From contig JAAFYY010000001.1 of the NCBI GenBank assembly GCA_014284505.1, positions 7,489,845 to 7,553,844 on the forward strand: a stretch of 64,000 nt of DNA, given 5' to 3'. A model generated the notes under the pieces. That model was not told the origin of the DNA. It did no database searches and worked only from the letters and a program-made list of their open reading frames with translations. The translations under genes and the position numbers were made by a program. Source of the DNA: Streptacidiphilus sp. 4-A2 (lineage in GTDB: Bacteria > Actinomycetota > Actinomycetes > Streptomycetales > Streptomycetaceae). Each line of letters starts with the position of its first letter. The stretch's first letter is position 1. Positions 51,856 through 64,000 of this stretch are shown one piece after another.

Positions 51856-52914
51856 GTGCAGGAACTCCAGGACGCCCCGCTCGCCCCGCTGACCACCTTC
51901 CGCCTCGGCGGTCCGGCCCGTCGGCTGGTCACCGCCACCACCGACGAGGAGGTCGTGGCCACCATCAGGGCCGCCGACGCCGCCGGTGAGCCGCTGCTGG
52001 TCATCGGCGGCGGCAGCAACCTGGTCATCGGCGACAAGGGCTTCGACGGCACCGCCCTGCGGATCGCCACCACCGGCCACACCCGGCAGGGCACCACCAT
52101 CGACGCCGCTGCCGGTGAGGTCTGGAACGACCTGGTCAGCACCACGGTGCTGGAGTACGGCCTGGCCGGGACCGAGTTCCTGGCCGGGATCCCCGGCTCG
52201 GTCGGCGCCACCCCGGTGCAGAACGTCGGGGCGTACGGCGCGGAGGTGGCGAACACGGTGACCGAGGTGGTCGCCTACGACCGTCTCCAGCGCGAGACGG
52301 TGACCCTGGCCAACGCCGAGTGCGCGTTCTCCTACCGGACCAGCGTTTTCAAGGCGCAGCCGGAGCGCTATGTGGTGCTGCGGGTCCGCTTCTCGCTGGA
52401 GGACGCGGGCGGCCGCTCCATGCCGGTCCGCTATGCCGAGGTGGCCCGTACGCTCGGCGTGGAACCGGGGGAGCGGACCGCTCTGCGGACCGCCCGGGAG
52501 ACCGTGCTCGCGCTGCGCGCCGGCAAGGGCATGGTGCTGGACCCGGAGGACCACGACACCTGGTCGGCCGGATCGTTCTTCACCAATCCGGTGCTGGACG
52601 CGGCCGAGTACCCGGCCTTCCTGGCCCGGGTGCGGGAACTGCTCGGCCCGCAGACCGAGCCCCCGGTCTACCCGGCGGCGGACGGCGGCGCCAAGACCTC
52701 GGCGGCCTGGCTGATCGACCGGGCCGGCTTCACCAAGGGCTACGGCAGCGGCCCGGCCCGGCTCTCCGGAAAGCACACCCTGGCGCTGACCAACCGGGGC
52801 CTGGCCACCACCGAGGACCTGCTGGCGCTGGCCCGCGAGGTGCGCGACGGGGTCCATGCGGCCTTCGGGGTCACCCTGGTCAACGAGCCGGTACTGGTCG
52901 GCGTCGAGCTCTAG
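51856..52914 (+). CDS. murB: UDP-N-acetylenolpyruvoylglucosamine reductase
   Basis: Intact 352 aa, GTG 51856 without a strong ribosome-binding site. FAD site PLLVIGGGSNLVIGDKGF, GIPGSVGATPVQNVGAYGAE, catalytic Ser in SAGSFFTNPVL, KTSAAWLIDRAGFTKGYG. Reduces UDP-GlcNAc enolpyruvate to UDP-MurNAc in peptidoglycan synthesis. Confidence 0.97.
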   Translation: MQELQDAPLAPLTTFRLGGPARRLVTATTDEEVVATIRAADAAGEPLLVIGGGSNLVIGDKGFDGTALRIATTGHTRQGTTIDAAAGEVWNDLVSTTVLEYGLAGTEFLAGIPGSVGATPVQNVGAYGAEVANTVTEVVAYDRLQRETVTLANAECAFSYRTSVFKAQPERYVVLRVRFSLEDAGGRSMPVRYAEVARTLGVEPGERTALRTARETVLALRAGKGMVLDPEDHDTWSAGSFFTNPVLDAAEYPAFLARVRELLGPQTEPPVYPAADGGAKTSAAWLIDRAGFTKGYGSGPARLSGKHTLALTNRGLATTEDLLALAREVRDGVHAAFGVTLVNEPVLVGVEL

Positions 52915-52983
52915 CCGCAGTACCGGCCGGGCCCGCAACCGGCCCGGCCCGGCGGTCCCGGCGGCCCTGGTGGCCCCGGCGGG

Positions 52984-54066
52984 TCAGGACGACAGCCAGC
53001 TGTCCACATCCGCCAGCAGCCCGCTGCGGACCTCCTCCGGCGCGCAGGAGGCGCGCACCGACTGCCGGGCCAGCTCGGCCAGTTCCGCGTCACTGAAGCC
53101 GTGCACCTCCCGCGCCAGCTCGTACTGGGCCACCAGCCGCGACCCGAACAGCAGCGGGTCGTCGGCGCCCAGCGCCAGCGGCACGCCCGCGTCGAAGAGC
53201 GTGCGCAGCGGGACGTCCTCCGCCTTCTCGTACACACCCAGGGCCACATTGGACGCCGGGCACACCTCGCAGGTGATCTGGCGGTCGGCCAGTCGCTGCA
53301 TCAGCCGTGGGTCCTCGGCGGCGCGCACACCGTGCCCGACCCGGTTGGCGCCCAGGTCGTCCACGCAGTCCCGGACGCTGGACGGTCCGGCCAGCTCGCC
53401 GCCGTGCGGCGCGGCCAGCAGCCCGCCCTCCCGGGCGATGGCGAAGGCCCGGTCGAAGTCCCGTGCCATGCCCCGGCGTTCGTCGTTGGACAGGCCGAAG
53501 CCGACCACACCCTGGTCGGTGTAGCGGACCGCCAGCCGGGCCAGGGTGCGGGCGTCCAGCGGGTGCTTCATCCCGGTTCGCCGCGACCAGGACCCTGATC
53601 TGCACCCCGGTGGCCCGGGAGGCGTCCTGCACCGCGCCCAGGATCAGCTCCAGGGCGGGAATCAGGCCGCCCAGCCGGGGGGCGTAGGAGGTCGGGTCGA
53701 CCTGTATCTCCAGCCAGCGCTGCCCTCGGAGCGTTCGTCCTGGGCGGTCTCCAGCACCAGCCGCCGGATGTCCTCTTCGTCGCGCAGCACGGATCGCGCC
53801 ATGTCGTACAGCCGTTGGAAGCGGAACCAGCCGCGTTCGTCGGTGGCCCGGAGCTTCGGGGGCTCACCCGAGCTCAGGGCCTGGGCGCCCAGCGCCTCGG
53901 GCAGGTGCACTCCGTGCTTGTCGGCGAGCTCCAACAGCGTGGCCGGACGCATGGAGCCGGTGAAGTGCAGGTGCAGATGCGCCTTGGGCAGGAGGCGGAC
54001 ATCGCGGACGACGGGGACAGCTGTGACCGCGGGAGGTGCGATTGTCGGGGCTGATACCTGTTCCAT
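52984..54066 (-). CDS. add: Adenosine deaminase (frame broken)
   Basis: About 361 aa, ATG at 54066-54064. Metal motif LLPKAHLHLHFTGSMRPATL, HGGELAG with catalytic Glu, ANRVGHGVRAAEDP, ITCEVCPASNVALGV, LGADDPLLFGS with the two Asp residues. Slips near 53722 and 53585. Deaminates adenosine to inosine (purine salvage). Confidence 0.93.
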
Positions 54067-54184
54067 CCACAGATCTTCGCTTATCCAGCGTGATCCCGGA
54101 ATACAACCAGGTCAAGACCCTCGATCGGGTGAGCGAACAGTGCGCGGCGTTGACGGGCGCCACATATGGGCGCCACACATGCGC

Positions 54185-54223
54185 GTCACGGAGGCCGGTC
54201 ACGGAGGCCGGTCACGGAGGCCG
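54185..54223. repeat. Three 13-bp tandem repeats
   Basis: GTCACGGAGGCCG at period 13. Just before, GGGCGCCACA(T/C)ATG occurs twice (54154-54180). No gene in 54067-54250. Confidence 0.75.
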
Positions 54224-54253
54224 CCCGAACCGGGCCTGCGGCGTCCGACGCGA

Positions 54254-54296
54254 AGGGCCCGCGGCGCCGACTGCGAGCAGTGGCGCCGCGGGCCCT
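54254..54296 (-). terminator. Hairpin terminator for the aminotransferase gene
   Basis: Perfect 15-bp stem AGGGCCCGCGGCGCC (54254-54268) with 54282-54296, and an inner ACTG/CAGT stem. Confidence 0.85.
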
Positions 54297-54350
54297 GGGG
54301 CACGGACCGCGGCAGGACCGGGCGGAATCCGGGCGGGGATCAGGCGGGGA

Positions 54351-55596
54351 TCAGGCCTGGGCCTCGCCCAGCAGCTTCTGCAGCCGGGTCGCGCCCTCCG
54401 CCAGGTCCTCGTCGCCCAGCGCGTAGGAGAGCCGCAGGTAGCCCTGGGTGCCGAAGGCCTCGCCCGGCACCACGGCGACCTCGGCCTCGTCCAGGATCAG
54501 CGACGCCAGCTCGGCGGAGTTCTGCGGGCGGCGGCCGCGGATCTCCTTGCCCAGCAGGCCCTTCACCGAGGGGTACACGTAGAACGCGCCCTCGGGCTCC
54601 GGGCAGACCACGCCGGGGATCTCGTTGAGCATCCGGACGATGGTCCTGCGGCGCCGGTCGAAGGCGGTCCGCATCTCGTCCACGGCCGACAGGTCGCCGC
54701 TCACCGCAGCCAGCGCCGCGACCTGGGCGACATTGCTGACGTTGGAAGTGGCGTGCGACTGGAGGTTGGTGGCCGCCTTGATGACGTCCTGCGGGCCGAT
54801 CACCCAGCCCACCCGCCAGCCGGTCATCGCGTAGGTCTTGGCGACCCCTTGACCACGACGCACTTGCCGGCCAGCTCCGGCACGGCCACCGGCAGCGAGA
54901 CGAACTCCGCGTCGCCGTAGACCAGGTGCTCGTAGATCTCGTCGGTGAGCACCCACAGCCCGTGCTCGACGGCCCAGCGGCCCACGGCCTCGACCTCGGC
55001 GCGGGTGTACACCGCGCCGGTCGGGTTGGACGGCGAGACGAACAGTAGGACCTTGGTCCGCTCGGTCCGGGCTGCCTCCAGCTGCTCCAGCGAGACCTTG
55101 TAGCCGGTGGTCTCGTCGGCCACGACCTCGACCGGCACGCCGTTCGCCAGCCGGATCGACTCCGGGTAGGTGGTCCAGTACGGCGCGGGCACGATCACCT
55201 CGTCACCCGGGTCCAGCAGGGTCGCGAACGCCTCGAAGATGGCCTGCTTGCCGCCGTTGGTCACCAGCACCTGCGAGGGCTCCACCGCCCAGCCGGAGTC
55301 CCGCAGGGTCTTGGCGGCGATGGCCGCCTTGAGCTCGGGCAGCCCGCCGGCCGGCGTGTAGCGGTGGTTCCTGGTGTCGTGGCAGGCGGCAGCGGCCGCG
55401 TCGACGATGTAGCCCGGGGTCGGGAAGTCGGGCTCACCGGCGCCGAAACCGATCACCGGGCGGCCGGCGGCCTTGAGGGCCTTGGCCTTGGCGTCGACGG
55501 CCAGGGTCGCGGACTCGGCGATGGCGCCGACGAGGGCGGAGACGCGGCGGTCGGCCGGACGGATGCTGGGGTCAGGGAGGGGGAAGCAGCGCTCAT
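54351..55596 (-). CDS. aspC: Pyridoxal-phosphate aminotransferase, AspC type (frame broken)
   Basis: About 415 aa, ATG at 55596-55594 ([16 protein letters not shown]). Seen: [72 protein letters not shown], and [14 protein letters not shown] with the PLP lysine. Slips near 55550 and 54850. Aspartate (possibly also prephenate) aminotransferase of class I. Confidence 0.93.
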
Positions 55597-55942
55597 ACCT
55601 GCATCGTCGCAGACACCGGCGCGGCGGGCACAGGCGTTTCGACATACGGCCCGGGAGTGGGACGGCCGGGTCGGACAGGTGTGCGCCGACCGGCCGGAAA
55701 CCGGAGCCCGGCCTGCTCTTTCGGTGACGGAGCAGGTGTCCGCGGGGCCTTCGGGAGCGGCGGGAAAGCGGGTGAGGGGCGCGGCGGCACGTTCGACGGC
55801 AGGGCATTCGACCAATCCCGCTTCCACCCCCTACACTCGACCTCCGATGGACCCGAGCTGCGGCTCACGGAAAAAGCACACCCCGTGCGGACGCTGTGAT
55901 GCGGTAGGTTGAGTCCTGCGAGTCCGGCCAGCCGGGCTCCGA
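55597..55942. other. Gene-free spacer before tRNA-Trp
   Basis: 346 bases. TTCGAC (55807-55812) and TACACT (55832-55837), 19 bases apart, could be a promoter for tRNA-Trp/secE about 105 bases on. Nothing else recognisable. Confidence 0.45.
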
Positions 55943-56015
55943 AGGGTCGTAGCTCAATTGGTAGAGCACCGGTCTCCAAAACCGGCGGTTGGGGGTTCAA
56001 GTCCCTCCGGCCCTG
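55943..56015 (+). tRNA. tRNA-Trp (CCA)
   Basis: Acceptor AGGGTCG with CGGCCCT (56008-56014), anticodon CCA in CGGTCTCCAAAACCG, TTCAAGT T-loop. CCA tail not encoded. Immediately upstream of secE, the usual actinobacterial order. Confidence 0.96.
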
Positions 56016-56127
56016 CTGTCCGCACTGTTGCGAACGTGCTTCAGGCGGTACCGTCCAGCAGTGCGTCATTACGAGATCGCAACACTGCGACCACTCGAAC
56101 AGGTACCGATCTTCAGGTGAGGAACGA

Positions 56128-56457
56128 GTGACGGAGACCGTGGGCTCCACCGCGACACCTGATCGTGGTAACCCTGAGGACGAGAGCGGCGAGGGCCTGT
56201 CCCGCCGCGACCGCAAGCGTGCCAACAAGGCCGCCGGCGGCAGGAAGCAGAAGGACCCGAACCGCAAGAACGTCTTTGCGCGTGGGGCTCTCTTCTACCG
56301 CCAGATCATCGCCGAACTGCGCAAGGTCGTCTGGCCCACCCGTAACGACCTCACCACCTACACGGCGACGGTCATCGTCTTCGTGCTGGTGATCATGGCC
56401 GTCGTGTACGGCATGGACAGCGGCTTCTCCGAGCTGGCGAAGGTCATCTTCGGCTGA
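56128..56457 (+). CDS. secE: Preprotein translocase subunit SecE
   Basis: Intact 109 aa, GTG 56128. Basic cytosolic stretch SRRDRKRANKAAGGRKQKDP, amphipathic YRQIIAELRKVVWPTRNDLT (conserved KVxWPTR) and one TM helix ATVIVFVLVIMAVVYGMDSG. Part of SecYEG. Confidence 0.97.
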   Translation: MTETVGSTATPDRGNPEDESGEGLSRRDRKRANKAAGGRKQKDPNRKNVFARGALFYRQIIAELRKVVWPTRNDLTTYTATVIVFVLVIMAVVYGMDSGFSELAKVIFG

Positions 56458-56700
56458 CAGCCCGTCGTGGGCTGACCGGCGCCTGTCGCGCCGCTGCCGG
56501 GCTCTCGTGGGATCATCCGGACCGTGGTGGTAATTCCGCCACGGGACCGGGAATCAACGCCGGACACCGCCGTGCGGACGCTCCGCTACCGTGGAGTCGG
56601 TATCGTTGAGTATCCGAGCCGCCCGCAGCCAAGCCCCTGCTTCTCCCTGTGGAAGGTCCGGTACCGTCCCACCCTTCATCTCCAGGAAGAAGCAGCCAAC

Positions 56701-57600
56701 GTGTCTGAGTCCCACCCGTCCGACGCCGCTGAGACCCCCGAGGCCGACGAGGCCCTGGAGTCGGTGGAAGCCGCGGAGCTGGACGCTTCCGCGTGGGCCG
56801 GTGCCGACGACTCCGCCGAGCAGATCATCGACAACGCCGATGGGGATGACGACGAGGTCGAGGCGGCCGATGACGCGGCCGGCGGTTCTGCCGAGGAGGC
56901 CGCGCTGACCGTGGTCACCGACGAGGAGTCCGAGGCCGTAGAAACGGACGAGGAAGCCGTCGCTGAGGTCAGCGAGGCCGATGGGGTCGAGATCGACCCG
57001 GTCGCCGCGTTCCGCGAGGAACTGCGGCTCGCTCCCGGCGAGTGGTACGTCATCCACACCTACGCCGGCTACGAGAACCGGGTGAAGTCGAACCTGGAGC
57101 AGCGCGCGGTCTCGCTGAACGTCGAGGACTACATCTACCAGGCCGAGGTGCCCCAGGAAGAGGTCGTCCAGATCAAGAACGGCGACCGCAAGACCATCCG
57201 TCAGAACAAGCTGCCCGGCTATGTGCTGGTGCGCATGGACCTGACGAACGAGTCCTGGGGCGTCGTCCGGAACACCCCCGGGGTCACCGGCTTCGTCGGC
57301 AACGCCTACGACCCGTACCCGCTCACCCTGGACGAGGTCGTGAAGATGCTCGCCCCGGACGTCGAGCGCGCCGCGGCCAAGGAGGCCGGCCGGCCCTCGC
57401 AGGTCCGCCCGTCCGAGATCCAGGTCCTCGACTTCGAGGTCGGCGACTCGGTCACGGTCACCGACGGCCCGTTCGCCACCCTCCAGGCGACCATCAACGA
57501 GATCAACCCGGACTCCAAGAAGGTCAAGGGCCTGGTCGAGATCTTCGGCCGGGAGACCCCGGTCGAGCTCTCCTTCGACCAGATCACCAAGAACGACTGA
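56701..57600 (+). CDS. nusG: Transcription termination/antitermination factor NusG
   Basis: Intact 299 aa, GTG 56701 after AGGAAGAAG. First about 105 aa are very acidic and disordered ([28 protein letters not shown]), typical of streptomycete NusG. Then NGN domain ([50 protein letters not shown]) and KOW domain ([19 protein letters not shown]). Binds RNA polymerase. Confidence 0.97.
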   Translation: MSESHPSDAAETPEADEALESVEAAELDASAWAGADDSAEQIIDNADGDDDEVEAADDAAGGSAEEAALTVVTDEESEAVETDEEAVAEVSEADGVEIDPVAAFREELRLAPGEWYVIHTYAGYENRVKSNLEQRAVSLNVEDYIYQAEVPQEEVVQIKNGDRKTIRQNKLPGYVLVRMDLTNESWGVVRNTPGVTGFVGNAYDPYPLTLDEVVKMLAPDVERAAAKEAGRPSQVRPSEIQVLDFEVGDSVTVTDGPFATLQATINEINPDSKKVKGLVEIFGRETPVELSFDQITKND

Positions 57601-57657
57601 GCCAGGAACGACCGAGCCAGGAACGACCGCCCCGGAAGGGGCGCCGCCGCTGTCCGT

Positions 57658-57689
57658 GAGGGCCCCGCACCGAGGTGTGCGGGGCCCTC
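57658..57689 (+). terminator. Hairpin between nusG and rplK
   Basis: Perfect 13-bp stem GAGGGCCCCGCAC (57658-57670) with 57677-57689. Upstream, GAGCCAGGAACGACC is directly repeated (57599-57628). Confidence 0.8.
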
Positions 57690-57865
57690 GTGTCGGTGGC
57701 CCCGGACTGATCCATTTCGGGAACCAGGCCCTTTCGGGCTATCCTGATCCGATGTGTGCGTAGCGCCGGGCCGTTCGGCCGGGCGGCCACACAATCCCAA
57801 GGCCCCGCCGGTGCGCCTGAGCACGCCGGTCGGGAACACCTCTCGTAAGGACCCGGAGAGAGAAC

Positions 57866-58300
57866 ATGCCTCCCAAGAAGAAGAAGATCACAGGGCTGAT
57901 CAAGCTCCAGATCAAGGCTGGTGCGGCCAACCCCGCCCCGCCCGTCGGCCCCGCGCTGGGTCAGCACGGCGTCAACATCATGGAGTTCTGCAAGGCCTAC
58001 AACGCGCAGACCGAGTCGCAGCGCGGCATGGTCGTGCCGGTGGAGATCACGGTCTACGAAGACCGCAGCTTCACCTTCATCACCAAGACCCCGCCGGCCG
58101 CCCGCCTGATCCTCAAGGCCGCCGGGATCGACAAGGGCTCCAAGGAGCCCCACAAGACCAAGGTCGCCAAGCTCACGGCTGCCCAGGTCCGTGAGATCGC
58201 CTCGATCAAGCTGCCCGACCTGAACGCCAACTCCCTGGAGCAGGCCGACAAGATCATCGCTGGCACCGCCCGGTCGATGGGCATCACCGTCGAGGGCTGA
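57866..58300 (+). CDS. rplK: 50S ribosomal protein L11
   Basis: Intact 144 aa. [73 protein letters not shown]. Binds 23S rRNA at the GTPase centre; target region of thiostrepton. First gene of rplK-rplA. Confidence 0.98.
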
Positions 58301-58390
58301 AGTCCGCTTCGGCACCCCGATCGGCAGTGGTAGGACCGAGCGCGGTCCGCAGCCACCACAACTCCACGTCTTTCATCCACAGGAGCAGCA

Positions 58391-59113
58391 GTGAAGCGCA
58401 GCAAGGCTCTGAACGAGGCGGCGGCCAAGGTCGACCGCGACCGTCTCTACGCCCCGCTCGAGGCGATCCGCCTCGCCAAGGAGACGAGCACCACCAAGTT
58501 CGACGGCACCGTCGAGGTCGCCATGCGTCTGGGTGTCGACCCGCGCAAGGCCGACCAGATGGTCCGCAGCACCGTGAACCTTCCGCACGGTACCGGCAAG
58601 ACCGCCCGGGTCCTGGTCTTCGCGACCGGTGACCGTGCCGCGGCAGCGGAGGCTGCGGGCGCCGACATCGTCGGTGCCGACGAGCTGATCGACGAGGTCG
58701 CCAAGGGCCGCCTGGACTTCGACGCCGTCGTGTCCACCCCCGACCTGATGGGCAAGGTCGGTCGCCTGGGCCGCGTGCTCGGCCCCCGTGGCCTGATGCC
58801 GAACCCGAAGACCGGCACCGTGACCCCGGACGTGGCCAAGGCCGTGACCGAGATCAAGGGCGGAAAGATCGAGTTCCGGGTCGACAAGCACTCGAACCTG
58901 CACCTGATCATCGGCAAGGTGTCGTTCGACGACGAGAAGCTCGTCGAGAACTACGCCGCCGCGCTGGACGAGGTGCTCCGCGCCAAGCCGTCCGCGTCCA
59001 AGGGTCGCTACATCAAGAAGATCGCGATCAGCACCACGATCGGCCCCGGGATCCAGGTCGACCCGAGCCGTACCCGCAACCTTCTGACCGAGGAGGACCC
59101 GGCCGCCGTCTGA
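58391..59113 (+). CDS. rplA: 50S ribosomal protein L1
   Basis: Intact 240 aa, GTG 58391. Seen: [77 protein letters not shown]. Builds the L1 stalk and usually represses its own operon by binding mRNA. Confidence 0.98.
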   Translation: MKRSKALNEAAAKVDRDRLYAPLEAIRLAKETSTTKFDGTVEVAMRLGVDPRKADQMVRSTVNLPHGTGKTARVLVFATGDRAAAAEAAGADIVGADELIDEVAKGRLDFDAVVSTPDLMGKVGRLGRVLGPRGLMPNPKTGTVTPDVAKAVTEIKGGKIEFRVDKHSNLHLIIGKVSFDDEKLVENYAAALDEVLRAKPSASKGRYIKKIAISTTIGPGIQVDPSRTRNLLTEEDPAAV

Positions 59114-59151
59114 TCGTTGATCGGACGCACCGGGTAGCAGCGAAACCTCGG

Positions 59152-59195
59152 AACGGGCCGGTTCCCCTCCCTCGCGGAGCGGGATCCGGCCCGTT
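59152..59195 (+). terminator. Hairpin after rplA
   Basis: AACGGGCCGG (59152-59161) with 59186-59195 and an inner TTCCC/GGGAT stem. 59196-59510 beyond it is GC-rich with GCGGCGAC and GCCGCCCAGGA tandem repeats and no gene. Confidence 0.75.
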
Positions 59196-59514
59196 CTGCT
59201 GTCCGGGCGGCCCCGTTCTCCCGGCACGGACCCGGCACGGCACCCGGCACAGACCGCCCAGGAGCCGCCCAGGAGCCGCCCGGGACCGTCCGGGCGGCGA
59301 CGCGGCGACGCGGCGACGGGCACGCCCGTTCGGCGGGTGGGGGGGAGAGGCCGTGGACGGGGCTCCGACGGCCCGCCGCGCCGGTACGGGGCCGTGGAGC
59401 GGGGCAGCGGCCGGGCCGGGGGCTCGCGCCCGCGCGGACGCCGGACCCCCGCCCCGGGGGGCCTCGCCGGGGCGATTTGCCCCCGGGCGGTTCGGTCCCG
59501 TACCTTGGGACACG

Positions 59515-59702
59515 CCACAGACCGCTGGTTGTCGCCGCCTGCCTTGTGAAGGCAAGCATGGTGACCGAAGGCTCCGCGAAGGATTGCGGACAACCCGCGC
59601 AGGATGGATGAGGAAGATCGCGCTCCGGAGGTATGCCGCAAGGCGGCCGCCGTTGAGCATGTTGAAGCCCCGTGCGCCTGCGCCGGGGCTGTTCTGTTTT
59701 TC
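59515..59702 (+). promoter_or_regulatory. L10 leader with attenuator ahead of rplJ
   Basis: 59515-59620 (ACAGACCGCTGGTTGTCGCC ... GACCGAAGGCTCCGCGAAGG) resembles the L10 leader, where L10-(L12)4 binds to repress rplJ-rplL. Then AGCCCCG (59666-59672) and CGGGGCT (59684-59690) form a stem followed by GTTCTGTTTTT, an intrinsic terminator that could act as attenuator. Confidence 0.7.
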
Positions 59703-59789
59703 CCGAACACTTTCTTCCGGCGGTAAGGGCGTAGCAGGTCGACTCAACGGTCGGCCACGCATCGACATCACGGAAGGAGGCGTAAGCCT

Positions 59790-60353
59790 ATGGCAAGGCC
59801 CGACAAGGCTGCCGCCGTCGCCGAGCTCACGGACAAGTTCCGTGGTTCCAACGCGGCCGTGCTGACCGAGTACCGCGGTCTGACCGTGGCGCAGCTGAAG
59901 ACGCTGCGTCGCTCGCTCGGCGACAACGCCAATTACGCCGTGGTGAAGAACACGCTGACCAAGATCGCCGCCAACCAGGCCGGCATCTCCGAGCTCGACG
60001 ACCTGTTCGCGGGTCCGACGGCTGTCGCCTTCGTCGCCGGTGACCCGGTGGAGTCGGCGAAGGCTCTGCGTGACTTCGCCAAGGAAAACCCCGCACTGAT
60101 CATCAAGGGCGGTGTCCTTGACGGTAAGGCGCTGTCCGCCGATGACATCAAGAAGCTCGCGGACCTCGAGTCCCGCGAGGTGCTGCTCGCCAAGCTGGCG
60201 GGTGGCCTGAAGGCGTCGATGGCCAAGGCCGCCGCCACCTTCCAGGCCCCCCTCACGGAGTTCGTCCGCACCGCGGAGGCGCTCCGGGCCAAGGTCGAGC
60301 AGGGCGGTGCCGGTACGCCGGCTCCCGCCGCCGAGGACGCGGTCTCCGAGTAA
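59790..60353 (+). CDS. rplJ: 50S ribosomal protein L10
   Basis: Intact 187 aa, ATG 59790 with GGAAGGAGG upstream. Seen: [76 protein letters not shown], and a Pro/Ala C-terminal tail. Base of the L12 stalk and autogenous repressor. Confidence 0.98.
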   Translation: MARPDKAAAVAELTDKFRGSNAAVLTEYRGLTVAQLKTLRRSLGDNANYAVVKNTLTKIAANQAGISELDDLFAGPTAVAFVAGDPVESAKALRDFAKENPALIIKGGVLDGKALSADDIKKLADLESREVLLAKLAGGLKASMAKAAATFQAPLTEFVRTAEALRAKVEQGGAGTPAPAAEDAVSE

Positions 60354-60439
60354 TTCGGAGGCCTCCTGCCTCGCAGCGGGCCCGTACGCCCGCCTATCCG
60401 TACATCCGGCACCTGCCGAAATAGTGGAAGGACGCCATC

Positions 60440-60823
60440 ATGGCGAAGCTGTCCCAGGAAGAGCTGCTCGAGCAGTTCGCCGAGCTCACCCTCATCGAGC
60501 TCTCCGAGTTCGTGAAGGCGTTCGAGGAGAAGTTCGACGTCAAGGCTGCCGCCCCGGTCGCCGTCGCCGCCGGTGGTGGCGCTGCCGCCGCCGCGGAAGA
60601 GGTCGAGGAGCAGGACGAGTTCGACGTCATCCTCACCGCCGCCGGTGACAAGAAGATCCAGGTCATCAAGGAGGTGCGCAGCCTCACCTCGCTCGGCCTG
60701 AAGGAGGCCAAGGACCTGGTCGACGGCACCCCCGCGACCGTCCTGGAGAAGGTTGCCAAGGACGCCGCCGAGAAGGCCAAGGCTGCCCTTGAGGGCGCCG
60801 GCGCCACCGTCACCGTCAAGTAA
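60440..60823 (+). CDS. rplL: 50S ribosomal protein L7/L12
   Basis: Intact 127 aa. N-terminal dimer domain [20 protein letters not shown], Ala-rich hinge [21 protein letters not shown]-terminal factor-binding domain [40 protein letters not shown]. Recruits translational GTPases. Confidence 0.98.
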   Translation: MAKLSQEELLEQFAELTLIELSEFVKAFEEKFDVKAAAPVAVAAGGGAAAAAEEVEEQDEFDVILTAAGDKKIQVIKEVRSLTSLGLKEAKDLVDGTPATVLEKVAKDAAEKAKAALEGAGATVTVK

Positions 60824-60866
60824 TTTCGATTACTGGCTGACAGCGGCCCGCCAGCGGGCTGCCGGA

Positions 60867-60908
60867 CCGGGCCGTTCACCCTCACGGGTGAGCGGCCCGG
60901 TCTTTTCG
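60867..60908 (+). terminator. Intrinsic terminator after rplL
   Basis: 15-bp stem CCGGGCCGTTCACCC (60867-60881) with 60886-60900, one G-U pair, TCAC loop, then TCTTTTCG. It separates rplJL from rpoBC. Confidence 0.9.
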
Positions 60909-61428
60909 TATGTCCGGACCCGGCCGCGACCGGAGTGGTTCGACGTCCGGTCTATGACGATTCGCCACTTCTGTCGGCCAGTTGCCCCTCCCTGTCGTCC
61001 AGGGCGAGTATGGTGATCGTCGTCGCTGCGGGTACGACCTGCCCGCAGTGGGCGCCGTGGCGCGTCCGGGGTCACCCCCGGAGCCGTTCAGCGGTCGCCG
61101 GTCGGCCACCCCACCAGGGCAGTCGCCCGGCCAGGCCGCCGGCGTGCGACAGCGGGCGCGGAGCCCGCCGCAGGGGCTGCCGGGGGTTCTCCTCGGGGCT
61201 GTGCCCTTGACGAACCGCACCAGGCGCGCAATTCTCAGGACGCGAAGTTCCACACGGAGCGGTTCCAGGCAGCGCGTCGGCGAGACGATGAATCTTCGGC
61301 TCGCAGGCATGGAACCCCGGTGTGGTGGGGAATACACACCCCGTAGGCAGTGACCGCCCCAGGGGCGCCCTTGTCGGGGGCGTTTCCGCGAGGTAGGGAG
61401 TTCGACGATTCGGTCTCCGAATCCGGAC

Positions 61429-61457
61429 TGGACAGCAGTGTGCCGTTTGGCTACACT
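61429..61457 (+). promoter_or_regulatory. Candidate rpoB promoter in a long leader
   Basis: TGGACA (61429-61434), 17-base spacer, TACACT (61452-61457), giving a 5' leader of about 200 bases before the TTG at 61664. The rest of 60909-61663 holds no supportable gene; a CCGGGGTCACCCCCGG hairpin lies at about 61066-61081. Confidence 0.6.
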
Positions 61458-61663
61458 GTCCCTTTGCGCTGCCTTTTAGCTGCTCCGCGACTCGACCCAC
61501 GGAGTACGCACCACCCCGAACAGGGGTGGCACCCCGCCTGCACACCGGCTTCGACCTGGGGATTCATCCTCGGACGGGTTTGTGTGAAGGCGCGGATGCT
61601 ACCCGTGCGACGGGCGGGCCCGGTACGCGCGTAGTGAGTCCGAGCCCTCGGAAGGACCCCCTC

Positions 61664-64000
<2,337 letters not shown>

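Noticed and set aside
61350-61634. Small open frame in the rpoB leader
   Set aside because: Lacks a ribosome-binding site, recognisable motif and codon bias; overlaps the candidate promoter.

Overview
The window is about 64 kb of very GC-rich actinobacterial chromosome. GTG and TTG starts are common, and coding bias falls on G/C at third positions. Protein content (RpoB, NusG with a long acidic N-terminus, the partial second nuo set, sIHF-like protein, SUKH/deaminase genes) points to Streptomycetaceae (Streptomyces, Kitasatospora or Streptacidiphilus); I cannot decide the species. The most important technical fact is that many genes, including ones that should be essential (prs, ppc, mfd, nuo genes, aspC), are interrupted by single-base indels, mostly at short G/C runs. 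I treat these as sequence or assembly errors and give each gene its full inferred span. Highly conserved translation and transcription genes at the right end are intact.

Layout: 31-2564 is prs-rplY-pth, convergent with ppc (2636-5425, minus). Next come an orphan sensor kinase and a YtrA-type GntR regulator. 7513-12126 is a compact set of polymorphic-toxin-related folds: a YwqJ-like deaminase with a SUKH-3 protein on minus, and on plus a WHH-nuclease/SUKH fusion and a deaminase/SUKH-4 fusion with a proline-rich linker. A DivIVA-like coiled-coil protein and mfd follow, then a DMT permease, a SurA-like lipoprotein and a secreted HtrA-like protease.

20359-26643 is a catabolic island: amidohydrolase, two LLM (F420/flavin) oxidoreductases, an SDR and a D-aminoacylase-like hydrolase. 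Related near-palindromes lie upstream of two of its transcription units. 26681-28763 (minus) is a sensor kinase plus a sensor-domain protein. 29064-39024 is a partial complex I operon, nuoABC-HIJKLMN, lacking nuoD, E, F and G, followed by htpX.

40081-48547 holds a K+ channel, a YccF protein, a 2-hydroxyacid dehydrogenase, yajQ, tRNA-Tyr, a YbjN-like protein, an arylamine N-acetyltransferase, and a divergent small protein that resembles actinobacterial integration host factor and sits behind two DnaA boxes. A GNAT enzyme, an amidohydrolase, tRNA-Thr, tRNA-Met and rpmG complete this part.

48671-64000 is the classical segment: two MaoC-like dehydratase subunits, TetR plus MFS exporter, murB, adenosine deaminase, aminotransferase, tRNA-Trp, secE, nusG, rplK, rplA, the L10 leader, rplJ, rplL and the 5' part of rpoB. 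Strong hairpins separate most of these units.
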